Shown: in pieces, positions 8,249-15,817 of the stretch
Numbering within the stretch: the stretch's first letter is position 1
How the letters are laid out: each line of letters opens with the position of its first letter
Source of the DNA: JARBUG01 sp035628915
GTDB lineage: Bacteria; Bacillota; Sulfobacillia; Symbiobacteriales; Symbiobacteriaceae
NCBI GenBank assembly: GCA_035628915.1
Contig: DASPIW010000057.1
Coordinates: 310,001-374,000 of the forward strand
Reading direction: 5' to 3'
DNA: 64,000 bases
Notes under the pieces: model-generated
Databases searched by the model: none
Seen by the model: the letters and a program-made list of their open reading frames with translations, nothing else
What the model was told of the DNA's origin: nothing
Program-made: the position numbers and the translations under genes

Positions 8249-10087
8249 ATGCTCTCGGAGGTATGCTGGCAGATCGGCGGCGAGCAGGGTACGGGCCTTG
8301 ATTCGTCGGTGGAAGTGTTCAATACGGTCGCCAGCCGTGCGGGGTACTACGTCTACGCGTACAAGACCTTTGCCTCCCGCATTAAGGGCGGGCACACAGA
8401 CTTTACGACTCGCCTGGGCACCAGCCACGTGCAGGCTCCTGCTGCCGGCGTCAACCTGCTAGTCGCCCTCGACCAGGAGACCATTGACCTTTGCGCCAAG
8501 AACGTCTACCCGGACGCCATCGTCCTGGCGGACGAGGCGATCACCCCCAAACTGCCGGAGGGCGTTAGCGCCAAATTGCTGACGATCCCGTTCAATAAGA
8601 TGACGCTCAATCTGGGCAATCCGCTCATGAAGAACAACATCGTGCTGGGCGCCAGCGCCGCGTTTCTGGGCCTCCCCCTGGAAGGCTTCAAGGCGTACGC
8701 GACCCGGCGGTGGGGCAACAAGGGCGAAGAGTTCGTCACCCTGATTCACACCGCCATGGAGCAAGGCTTCAACTACGTCAAGGATCGCTGGCCGGAACTG
8801 CAGATCGTCCTGGCCCCGGCCGACGGCAAGCAGCGGCTGCTGATGATCGGCAACGAGGCGGCGGCACTGGGCGCCCTGGCGGGCGGCTGCCGGATGATCT
8901 TCTCCTACCCCATCACCCCCGCTTCCGAAATCGCCGAGTCGCTGGTCAAGATCTTCCCGAAGGTCGGCGGCGCCGCCGTACAGATGGAGGACGAACTGGG
9001 GTCCATCGTAGCCTGCGTCGGGGCCGGATTCGCCGGCGCCCGCGTCATGACCGCCACAGCCGGCCCCGGCCTCTCGCTCATGCAGGAAGCGATCGGGCTT
9101 GCTTCCATGACCGAAACGCCTGTGGTGATCGTGGACACGCAGCGGGGCGGCCCCTCCACCGGCATGCCGACCAAGCAGGAGCAGTCCGACCTGATGGCCA
9201 TGGCCTACGGCGGCCACGGCGACGGCCCCCGCATCGTCCTGGCACCGGGGAGCGTCCAAGAGCTGATCCCCATGACGGCAGAAGCCTTTAACCTCGCTGA
9301 CAATTATCATTGCCCGGTTCTGATCGCCAGCGACCTGGCGCTCGCGCTCTTCCAGCAGACCGTCGAGCCCGAGGCGGTCAACCTGGCCAACTTCCCGCCG
9401 GTGAGCCGCGGCCCCATCGCTGATCCGGCGGAGCTTGCTGCCCTGGGGCGCGACGTCTTCGAGCGCTACAGTAAGCAAACCGTTGAGACCGGCGTCTCCG
9501 CCCGCTCCCTGCCCGGCATGAAGAACGGTCAATTCCTGGCCACCGGCGCTGAGCACGGCCCCTTCGGCAAGGTGACGGAGAACATCGCCAACCGCGTATA
9601 TCAGATGGACCGGCGCATGCAGCGGCTCCGCCATGTGAAGACCGAAGCGGTCCGGTACTACGGGCCGGAGAATCCTGATCTGGTTCTCCTCGCCTTCGGC
9701 ACCACCCTGGGCGCCGTCAAGGAAGCCCGGCTTGAGGTCGAGCACGTGACGGGCAAGCGGGTCGGCGTCCTGCAGATTCGCCTGATCTTCCCCGTGCCGG
9801 TCGACGAGATTCGCAAGTACGCCGGCAACGCCAAGGCGCTGGTCGTCGAATCAAACGCAACGGGCCAGTTCGCCTTCATGCTGAAGGGCGCCGGCTACAA
9901 TCCGGCCAACCTCGCCAGCCTGCTCAAGTACGACGGCAACCTCATCACGGTCGACGAAATCCGCACCGCCGGCAGCCGCGTGCTGAACGGCGAGGCTCAG
10001 TTCATGGTGGCCGGAGGCGGCGCCGGTGTGCGCAACGTCAGCGATCCCACCATCGTCCTTGAAACCGCAAAGGAGGCGCACGTCTAA
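8249..10087 (+). CDS. korA: 2-oxoacid:ferredoxin oxidoreductase, fused gamma-alpha subunit
   Basis: With KorB this cytoplasmic enzyme oxidatively decarboxylates a 2-oxoacid (2-oxoglutarate is likeliest) to the acyl-CoA and reduces ferredoxin. The N-terminal 180 residues are the gamma domain (IGGEQGTGLDSS, then FASRIKGGHTDFTTR); the rest is the alpha subunit with the pyrimidine-binding segment SYPITPASEI, then MEDELGSI, and the QRGGPSTGMPTKQEQSDL motif. This two-gene layout is typical of KorAB in Actinobacteria and many Firmicutes, which lack the separate delta ferredoxin subunit. The ATG at 8249 follows AGAGGAGGGG. The gene ends exactly one base before korB. The substrate is inferred from the family and could be pyruvate. 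Confidence 0.93.
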   Translation: MLSEVCWQIGGEQGTGLDSSVEVFNTVASRAGYYVYAYKTFASRIKGGHTDFTTRLGTSHVQAPAAGVNLLVALDQETIDLCAKNVYPDAIVLADEAITPKLPEGVSAKLLTIPFNKMTLNLGNPLMKNNIVLGASAAFLGLPLEGFKAYATRRWGNKGEEFVTLIHTAMEQGFNYVKDRWPELQIVLAPADGKQRLLMIGNEAAALGALAGGCRMIFSYPITPASEIAESLVKIFPKVGGAAVQMEDELGSIVACVGAGFAGARVMTATAGPGLSLMQEAIGLASMTETPVVIVDTQRGGPSTGMPTKQEQSDLMAMAYGGHGDGPRIVLAPGSVQELIPMTAEAFNLADNYHCPVLIASDLALALFQQTVEPEAVNLANFPPVSRGPIADPAELAALGRDVFERYSKQTVETGVSARSLPGMKNGQFLATGAEHGPFGKVTENIANRVYQMDRRMQRLRHVKTEAVRYYGPENPDLVLLAFGTTLGAVKEARLEVEHVTGKRVGVLQIRLIFPVPVDEIRKYAGNAKALVVESNATGQFAFMLKGAGYNPANLASLLKYDGNLITVDEIRTAGSRVLNGEAQFMVAGGGAGVRNVSDPTIVLETAKEAHV

Positions 10088-10954
10088 ATGGCCACGATGG
10101 CTGATTACAGGACGATCGAGAAGTCCTGGTGGTGCCCCGGCTGCGGCGACTTCGGCGTATTGGCCGCCCTGCAGAAGGCGCTGATGGAGCTGGGCGTCGA
10201 GCCGGAAAAAGTCGCTGTTGCTTCGGGCATTGGCTGCTCGGGCAAGATCGGCAATTATATCAACTCGTACAACCTTCACGTTGTCCACGGCCGGTCGCTG
10301 CCGGCAGCCCAGGGCCTGAAGCTCGCCAACCGTGAGCTGACCGTCATCGCCGCCGGCGGCGACGGCGATGGCTTCGCCATCGGCATGGGCCACTATATGC
10401 ACGCCCTGCGCCGCAACGTGGACATCACCTATATCGTCATGGACAACCAGATCTACGGCCTGACGAAGGGCCAGACCTCCCCCACGTCTGATGGCGGCTT
10501 CCACACCAAGTCGACTCCGCACGGCAACATCGAAAAGTCCGTCAACCAGCTGCAGCTGGCCATCGCCTCGGGCTGCGGCTTCGTGGCCAACGGCTTCTCC
10601 GCCAACCAGAAGCAGCTCGTGGAGATTATTAAGCGGGCCCTGCAGTTCCCGGGCTTCGCCCTGGTAAACACCTATAGCCCCTGCGTCACCTTCAACAAGG
10701 TCAACACGTTCGACTTCTACAAGCAGGAAATCTCCAACCTGGACGAGGATGCCACCTACGACCGCACGGACCGGTTTGCCGCCATGAAGAGACTCATGGA
10801 GACCAACGAACTGGTAACCGGCATCGTCTATGAGGACCCGAATCCCACCCGCTTCGAGGACCTCCTCCCCGGCTACAAGGCCGAGGGCATCGTCAATCAG
10901 GACCTGACGCTGGATCCGGCGCTCTGGGCAAAGATCGTCGAGCAGTACAGGTAA
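10088..10954 (+). CDS. korB: 2-oxoacid:ferredoxin oxidoreductase, beta subunit
   Basis: The beta subunit binds thiamine diphosphate and the iron-sulfur cluster. The N-terminal WWCPGCGDFGV, the later GIGCSGK and the GGDGDGFAIG/DNQIYGLTKGQTSPTS segments are the cluster and TPP/Mg signatures. The length of 288 residues is normal. The ATG abuts the korA stop (TAAATG) and its ribosome binding site AAAGGAGG lies within the end of korA, so the two are translationally coupled. A terminator follows directly. Confidence 0.94.
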   Translation: MATMADYRTIEKSWWCPGCGDFGVLAALQKALMELGVEPEKVAVASGIGCSGKIGNYINSYNLHVVHGRSLPAAQGLKLANRELTVIAAGGDGDGFAIGMGHYMHALRRNVDITYIVMDNQIYGLTKGQTSPTSDGGFHTKSTPHGNIEKSVNQLQLAIASGCGFVANGFSANQKQLVEIIKRALQFPGFALVNTYSPCVTFNKVNTFDFYKQEISNLDEDATYDRTDRFAAMKRLMETNELVTGIVYEDPNPTRFEDLLPGYKAEGIVNQDLTLDPALWAKIVEQYR

Positions 10955-10960
10955 TTCAGT

Positions 10961-10998
10961 AGCCCCGCCCCCCGCTTGCCGGGGAGCGGGGCTGCTTT
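10961..10998 (+). terminator. Terminator of korAB
   Basis: AGCCCCGC (10961-10968) pairs with GCGGGGCT (10986-10993), with extra pairing inside the loop, and GCTTTAT follows. The next reading frame starts right behind it. Confidence 0.8.
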
Positions 10999-11713
10999 AT
11001 GCCTCGTGGTTATGCGGTCATGAAGAGGCGGTATTTCCCACTTGGTATGCATCAGTGCTATGCAGCCGCTTTTGTCACCAGCCCCGTTCACGCGGCCGGC
11101 AGCGACCTGGCCCTCTTGCCCCGACTAGCGGGTCTGACCGGGGCAGAGTCCGTTCTCGACGTGGCCACCGCCGCCGGGCATACCGCCCTGGCACTGGCGC
11201 CCTACGCGGCCCGTGTCGTCGGCGTCGACCCGACGCCGGAGATGCTGGACGAGGCGGCCCGGCTTGCCGCGGATCGGGGCATCGCCTGTGGTGAAATGCC
11301 GGATCGCCGCCCACCACTTCTCCGACGTTCCTCGCTTCTGCGCCGAAGCGCACCGCGTGCTGGAGCCCGGCGGGCGCCTCCTGGTCATCGACAATGTCGT
11401 GCCGGAAGATGATGAACTGGACCGCTTCATCAACGAGATCGACAAGCTGAGAGACCCCAGCCACGTGCGGGCCTACCGGCTCTCCGAATGGGAGCGCTTC
11501 CTGACCGGAGCGGGCTTCACCTACGACGTAGCCCACCGCTTCGGGCTCCCGAACGATATTGACGGCTGGATTGCCCGCATGGGCCCGGCGCCCGGCGTGG
11601 GCGCCGAAGTGCGGTGCCGGTTCGATGCAGCGCCGCCCCGGGCCCGCGCAGCTTTCGGCATTACCGCAACGGAGTGGGTCTACCCGAAAGCCATCATGAT
11701 TGGCATCAGATAA
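10999..11713 (+). pseudogene. Class I SAM-dependent methyltransferase, internally deleted
   Basis: Two frames make up one gene. The first, from 10999 to about 11290, gives AAAFVTSPVHAAG, the SAM-binding motif VLDVATAAGHTALALAP and VVGVDPTPEMLDEA. The second, from about 11290 to 11713, gives CRIAAHHFSDVPRF, then EAHRVLEPGGRLLVID. In UbiE/MenG-like relatives these parts are joined by a segment holding the acidic GDAExLPFPD motif. Here GIAC runs straight into VKCRIAAHHF with a frame change, so that segment (roughly 25 residues, inferred) is missing. The protein should therefore not be functional. No good ribosome binding site is seen, and the start is 5 bases after the korB terminator stem. Confidence 0.8.
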
Positions 11714-11724
11714 CGCGGCCGGGG

Positions 11725-11760
11725 AAAACAAGACCGCCGGGGCACCTACCCACGGCGGTC
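11725..11760 (-). terminator. Terminator of the ferredoxin-like gene
   Basis: On the minus strand GACCGCCG (11760-11753) pairs with CGGCGGTC (11739-11732), followed by TTGTTTTCC. It lies between convergent genes and may act in both directions. Confidence 0.8.
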
Positions 11761-11765
11761 CGTTG

Positions 11766-12026
11766 TTACTTGAACATGGCCTGACAGGAGAGGCGGAACC
11801 CCTGCTCCAGATCCTTGCCCAGGATCTGCTGCTCGAAGGCCGTGGGCGCCGTCAGCAGGAAGGCCGTGTCTTTCGGCCACTTCACCTTGCACTGCTGCGT
11901 ACTATTGCCGCGCGCGTCGCAGTCGCACTTCGCACCGATGCCGTGCTCGCGCAGGGCGTCCAGGACCCGCATTCCCGAGCGGGTATGGATCAAATACTCT
12001 TCGCCACCATAATCGATGCGTCGCAT
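11766..12026 (-). CDS. Small ferredoxin-like [2Fe-2S] protein with altered cysteines
   Basis: The ATG at 12026 is chosen because GGGAGGGGA lies just upstream; the frame is open to 12080. The 86-residue product has the layout of a plant-type ferredoxin: a beta-grasp start (EEYLIHTRSGMRVLDALREHG), a cysteine loop, KVKWP, and LEQGFRLSCQA near the end. The cluster loop reads KCDCDARGNSTQQCKVKW. Against the usual C-x5-C-x2-C loop, Thr stands where the second Cys is expected, while an extra Cys occurs two residues after the first. Four Cys remain in total, so a cluster is possible but not certain. The protein follows the FmdB-like gene on the same strand; partners are unknown. Confidence 0.7.
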   Translation of the reverse strand: MRRIDYGGEEYLIHTRSGMRVLDALREHGIGAKCDCDARGNSTQQCKVKWPKDTAFLLTAPTAFEQQILGKDLEQGFRLSCQAMFK

Positions 12027-12110
12027 AAGTACGTATCCCCTCCCTCGCCAATGATACCATTCTCCCCCTGAAGGTCGCAACCATCGCCCCTTGAAGCGTG
12101 GGCAGAGGAA

Positions 12111-12147
12111 GAGCCACCAGCCCCATACGGGCCGGTGGCTCTTTTTC
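12111..12147. terminator. Bidirectional terminator
   Basis: AGAGCCACC (12111-12119) pairs with GGTGGCTCT (12135-12143), with GCCC/GGGC extending the stem, and TTTTTC follows on the plus strand. On the minus strand it ends the FmdB-like gene. Confidence 0.75.
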
Positions 12148-12152
12148 GCACG

Positions 12153-12425
12153 CTAATTGCCGTTGCTGGCGCAGGCGCCGCTGCAGCTGCCGCCGACCGC
12201 CTTGCTTTCCGGGCAGGTGCTCTCGGTGCTGGAGCTGCCTGTCAGCTTGCGCCCGACCGCAATGTGGCCGTTTTCCAGGCCGTGGGCCGCAAAGGCCGAA
12301 ACAAGCCGGCGGGCGCCCACCTGGCCGCACTGCGGGCACTTCAGGAGATCGCCCTCCGTGTTCATGGGCACCAGCTCGTCGAACACTTGCCGGCAGGAGT
12401 TGCATTTGAACTCATAGATGGGCAT
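12153..12425 (-). CDS. FmdB-family zinc ribbon protein
   Basis: The ATG at 12425 begins MPIYEFKCNSC, the hallmark FmdB start, and has GGGGGGAG seven bases upstream. Two CxxC pairs (CNSC and CPQC) form a single-domain zinc ribbon in the first 45 residues. The remainder is a low-complexity Ser/Gly/Cys-rich tail (GSCSGACASNGN) seen in many family members. The 90-residue length is normal. FmdB proteins are thought to be regulators, but no biochemical role is established for this one. It lies downstream of the pyr operon and the hydrolase gene on the same strand. Confidence 0.88.
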   Translation of the reverse strand: MPIYEFKCNSCRQVFDELVPMNTEGDLLKCPQCGQVGARRLVSAFAAHGLENGHIAVGRKLTGSSSTESTCPESKAVGGSCSGACASNGN

Positions 12426-12524
12426 GGACTTTCTCCCCCCTTTCCCCACAGGATGCTGTTCCCCATTCTACAACGGGCGCCCCGCGGTTTTCAAGGGGAT
12501 TTTGGCACTCTGTTGTTCCGAGTG

Positions 12525-13313
12525 CTAATGCGGCACGTATCGTCCGTGCGGCGGAATAGCGAACCGCTCGAAATGCTGGGCGAGCAGGAGCAGACCGCGG
12601 GCCAGCGCATCGCCTTCCATGGGCACGCCGTGGCCGGTCGCGGCCACGGCGGGCTTCAGCGCCTGCAGCCGCCGGACCGACTCTTCTGCTGCCCGCCAGT
12701 CGGTGGTGAAGTATGCCGGCGGGCCATGCACTTTCTTCCGCTGCGACAGCACAGCCAGCGCCGATTCCTGCTCCACCGTGGTGAAAGCATCGCCGGCGAT
12801 GAGCACGCGGTCCCGTTCCCGGAAGAACGACACGTGCCCGTTGGTATGACCGGGCGTGTGAATCCAGCGCCAGCCGGGCAGGCCGGGCACTTCGCCGCCC
12901 CGGGGCAGCGCGTGGACCCGGGCGCCCAGGTCCATCGCCCGGCGTGGATACAGGGGCGAAATCCAGGCCATCAGCCCGCCCCCGACCGAAGGGTCAGGGG
13001 GCGAGTAATCGGCCCCCCCCGTCAGATACGGCAACTCCAGCTCGTGGGCGTAGATGGGTACGTCCCACCGCCCGGCCAGTTGTGCCAGGGCGCCCACATG
13101 GTCGAAATGGCCATGAGTGAGCAGGATCGCCCTGGGCGGGCGCTCCGCCCCGAAGCGCCCCCGGACCGCCCGGAGAATGATGGCGGTGCTGTAGGGCACG
13201 CCGGCATCGACCAGGACCCAACCGTCCTCCCCGGTCCTACCGATCAAACAGACGTTAGCAATCAGGGTTCGAAGGCAGACTACATCGTCGGCAACGTGAA
13301 ACAAGCAGAACAC
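12525..13313 (-). CDS. Metallo-beta-lactamase fold hydrolase
   Basis: The di-metal motif THGHFDHVG (HxHxDH) is present, followed by HTPGHTNGHVSFF, the Asp in IAGDAF, and a final His in ATGHGVPM, so all usual metal ligands are there. The length of 262 residues fits glyoxalase II-like or general hydrolase members; the substrate cannot be named. The GTG at 13313 directly follows a long hairpin (13315-13354), and the only AGGAG nearby is in the loop of that hairpin, so the start or its control is unusual. The gene is 48 bases behind pyrE on the same strand and could be read as an extension of the pyr operon. Confidence 0.85.
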   Translation of the reverse strand: MFCLFHVADDVVCLRTLIANVCLIGRTGEDGWVLVDAGVPYSTAIILRAVRGRFGAERPPRAILLTHGHFDHVGALAQLAGRWDVPIYAHELELPYLTGGADYSPPDPSVGGGLMAWISPLYPRRAMDLGARVHALPRGGEVPGLPGWRWIHTPGHTNGHVSFFRERDRVLIAGDAFTTVEQESALAVLSQRKKVHGPPAYFTTDWRAAEESVRRLQALKPAVAATGHGVPMEGDALARGLLLLAQHFERFAIPPHGRYVPH

Positions 13314-13314
13314 C

Positions 13315-13354
13315 CTCTCGCGACAACTCCTGATTTAGGATGCGCGAGAGGGTT
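13315..13354 (-). promoter_or_regulatory. Hairpin between pyrE and the hydrolase gene
   Basis: CCCTCTCGCG pairs with CGCGAGAGGG around a 20-base loop that contains AGGAG on the minus strand. There is no U tract. It could limit read-through from the pyr operon or control translation of the next gene, whose GTG starts one base after the stem. Confidence 0.55.
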
Positions 13355-13361
13355 CGGCATT

Positions 13362-13952
13362 CTACCCCTTCGGCTTGACCAGCTCAACGCCGGCCTTGCA
13401 GAGCGGGCACTCCTCGGACGCCCACGACTCGACCTGCAGCGTCACCAGCGCCTTCAGAGGGGCGCCCAGCGCCGCCGCCCCACCGCTGCGGTCCGCAATG
13501 CAGGCCACGGCAACGACCTCGGGCCCATACGGCTGGATCGCCTCCATCGCTTTGACCACCGACCCGCCGGTCGTTACGGCGTCCTCGACCATCAGAACCT
13601 TTTCGCCCGCCCGCAGGCTCCACTGCCGCTTCAAAGCCATCTTGCCGTCTTCGGTCTTCTCCGTGAAAATCGCCCGGGGCGCCTTGCCAGGCGCCCGCCG
13701 CAGCCCCAGCTGCCGGGCGACTTCATACGCCAGTACGATGCCGCCCGTCGCCGGGCCGACCACCGTCTCAATCTCCACACCGTCGAACATCGCAGCCATG
13801 GCAGCGCAGACCTGCTCGTTCAGGTGCGGGAACTGGAAGAGGTGGGGCAGCAGGAAAAACTGTCCGGAGTGGCGACCGGAAGTCAGAACAAAGTGCCCTT
13901 CCCGGTAGACGCCGGCTTCCTTGAAAATCGCGAAAAGCTCTTCCCGGTTCAT
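13362..13952 (-). CDS. pyrE: Orotate phosphoribosyltransferase
   Basis: PyrE joins orotate and PRPP to make orotidine 5'-phosphate. The ATG at 13952 has AGGAGGCGG about ten bases upstream; the frame stays open to 14108, but that part is an overlap with pyrD. The 196-residue product shows LTSGRHSGQFF, VGPATGGIVLAYEVA and the PRPP-binding VLMVEDAVTTGGSV. The C-terminal CPLC pair is as in the Thermus-type subgroup. It is the last pyr gene of the operon; the pyrD stop is 16 bases upstream. Confidence 0.95.
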   Translation of the reverse strand: MNREELFAIFKEAGVYREGHFVLTSGRHSGQFFLLPHLFQFPHLNEQVCAAMAAMFDGVEIETVVGPATGGIVLAYEVARQLGLRRAPGKAPRAIFTEKTEDGKMALKRQWSLRAGEKVLMVEDAVTTGGSVVKAMEAIQPYGPEVVAVACIADRSGGAAALGAPLKALVTLQVESWASEECPLCKAGVELVKPKG

Positions 13953-13968
13953 GGGTTGCAGCCGCCTC

Positions 13969-15000
13969 CTATGCTCGGTCGGAATCCTTGAGGAACTGGC
14001 GCATGGCGTCCGCCGTGGGGCCGGCGGCCACCCTGGCCGGGGGCTTTTCCGCCGGCGGCTTCGCCGGCGCGCTGACTGTCTCTTCGTTTTTCGGGCGGGC
14101 GGCACCAATCAGGTCGGCCACTTTGTCGACACCGGTCTCCGCCATGAACTTCCCGATCTGACCGATCATCTCCACCGACGCCCGCGGGTTGACAAAACAG
14201 GCGGTGCCCACCTGGACCGCTCGCGCCCCCGCCATCAGGAACTCGACGGCGTCCTCGCCGGTCATGATGCCCCCGATGCCCACCACGGGAATCCGTACGG
14301 CCCCGGCCACCTGCCAGACCATCCGCAGGGCCACCGGCTTGACCGCCGGCCCCGAGAGCCCGCCGAACGTATTGCCCAGCACTGGGCGCCGCCGCCGAAT
14401 ATCGATGGCCATGCCCACCAGCGTATTGATTACGCTGACCGCATCCGCCCCGGCGTCCTCGACCGCCTTCGCAAAGTCGGCAATGTTGGTGACGTTGGGC
14501 GAGAGCTTGACGATGAGCGGCAGGCTGGTCGCCCGGCGCACTGCCGCCGTCACCTCGGCTGCCCCGGTCAGCGACGTGCCGAAGGCGATGCCGCCTTCCT
14601 TCACGTTCGGACAGGAGATATTCAGCTCCAGGGCCGCCACGCCGGACCCTTCGAGGCGGCGGGCCACCTCCGCATACTCATCCACGGTCCGGCCGACGAT
14701 GTTGACGATCACCGTGGCGCCCTGCTCCTTGAGCCAGGGCCAATCGACATTCAGAAAATGATCCACGCCCGGGTTCTGCAGCCCGATGGCGTTCAGCATG
14801 CCGCCCGGGGTCTCGACCACCCGGGTCCCTTTGTTCCCCACCCACGGCTCCACGCTTGTCCCCTTGACCACAACCGCGCCCAAGTCACGCAGTGCAAAGG
14901 CACCCGCAAACTCGCGCCCGTAACCGAAGCAGCCCGAAGCGGTCCAGACGGGATTCTTAAACCGGATGCCGCACAGCTCCGTGCTCAGATCAAGCGCCAC
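13969..15000 (-). CDS. pyrD: Dihydroorotate dehydrogenase B, catalytic subunit
   Basis: With PyrK this enzyme oxidises dihydroorotate using NAD. The GTG at 15000 has GGAGG eight bases upstream and overlaps the end of pyrK by 11 bases. The FMN-barrel sequence shows NPVWTASGCFG, GLQNPG, the class 1B catalytic Cys in LNISCPNVKEGG, and GIGGIMTGEDAVEFLMAGA. The usual domain ends near residue 305; a Pro/Ala/Lys-rich tail of about 35-40 residues (SAPAKPPAEKPPARVAAG) is added. That tail is not needed for catalysis in relatives, and its role is unknown. Confidence 0.95.
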   Translation of the reverse strand: MALDLSTELCGIRFKNPVWTASGCFGYGREFAGAFALRDLGAVVVKGTSVEPWVGNKGTRVVETPGGMLNAIGLQNPGVDHFLNVDWPWLKEQGATVIVNIVGRTVDEYAEVARRLEGSGVAALELNISCPNVKEGGIAFGTSLTGAAEVTAAVRRATSLPLIVKLSPNVTNIADFAKAVEDAGADAVSVINTLVGMAIDIRRRRPVLGNTFGGLSGPAVKPVALRMVWQVAGAVRIPVVGIGGIMTGEDAVEFLMAGARAVQVGTACFVNPRASVEMIGQIGKFMAETGVDKVADLIGAARPKNEETVSAPAKPPAEKPPARVAAGPTADAMRQFLKDSDRA

Positions 15001-15817
15001 CCAGGTCCACCTCCTCCGCCGCAAAGACCGGGCCGTCCTGACAGGTCTTCACATAACCGCTGCCGTCCGCCTTCGGCACCGTGCAGCCAATGCAGGCCCC
15101 GAAGCCGCAGGCCATGTGCCGTTCCACGCTGACGAAGCACGGCACGTCTGCCGGCACGCAGACCTGCTTGACCGCCTGCAGCATGGGCTCCGGGCCGCAT
15201 GCCCAGACTTCGCCCGCTTCCCCCGCCGCCACCAGCGCAGCCAGCGGTCCCGTGACCATGGCGCGCTCACCGGCAGAACCATCGTCCGTCACGACGACAA
15301 CTTCGGCGATGCCGGTCGCCCGCAGCTCGTCCAAGCCCGCCAGGTACGTGGCCGTCCGTGCCCCAACGACTGCAATCACTTCACGAACCCCGCGTGTGCG
15401 GGCGGCAGCCGCCACCATGGGCGGAATGCCTAAGCCCCCGCCCACCAGCACCAGACGCCCCTGCCCCGCCGCCGGGTCGGGGAACGAATGGCCAAGCGGG
15501 CCCATTACATCAAGCTCTGCGCCGACCCGGACGGTGGAGAGCGCCCGGGTCCCGCGGCCCACCACCCGGTAGATGAGGCTGATCGTCTCGCCGCCGATCT
15601 CGCACAACGAGAAAGGCCGCCGCAGGAGCGGATCGACGGTCGTCGACCGGCCGGGAGTGCAGCGCACTTCGACAAACTGCCCCGCCACGGCCCGCCGGGC
15701 GATTTCCGGCGCCCGCAGCACCAGCTTGTACACATCGCCGGCGCCCTCGTGTGCCACCACCGCAGCCCATTCTTGCAGCCACGGGCCTTTGGTGCGGCTC
15801 TCCTTGAGGCTCGCCAT
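14990..15817 (-). CDS. pyrK: Dihydroorotate dehydrogenase B, electron transfer subunit
   Basis: PyrK carries FAD and a [2Fe-2S] cluster and passes electrons from PyrD to NAD. The N-terminal part is the FAD-binding barrel (RRPFSLCEI), the middle is the NAD-binding VLVGGGLGIPPM, and the C-terminal cluster loop reads MACGFGACIGCTVP with a fourth Cys in VKTCQDGPVF. The length of 275 residues is normal. Its ATG overlaps the pyrC stop by one base (TAATG), a sign of tight coupling. Confidence 0.95.
   Translation of the reverse strand: MASLKESRTKGPWLQEWAAVVAHEGAGDVYKLVLRAPEIARRAVAGQFVEVRCTPGRSTTVDPLLRRPFSLCEIGGETISLIYRVVGRGTRALSTVRVGAELDVMGPLGHSFPDPAAGQGRLVLVGGGLGIPPMVAAAARTRGVREVIAVVGARTATYLAGLDELRATGIAEVVVVTDDGSAGERAMVTGPLAALVAAGEAGEVWACGPEPMLQAVKQVCVPADVPCFVSVERHMACGFGACIGCTVPKADGSGYVKTCQDGPVFAAEEVDLGGA

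Noticed and set aside
7121..10954. Mobile element carrying the LysR-korAB block
   Set aside because: No terminal repeats, transposase or composition change; the block looks like ordinary metabolic genes.
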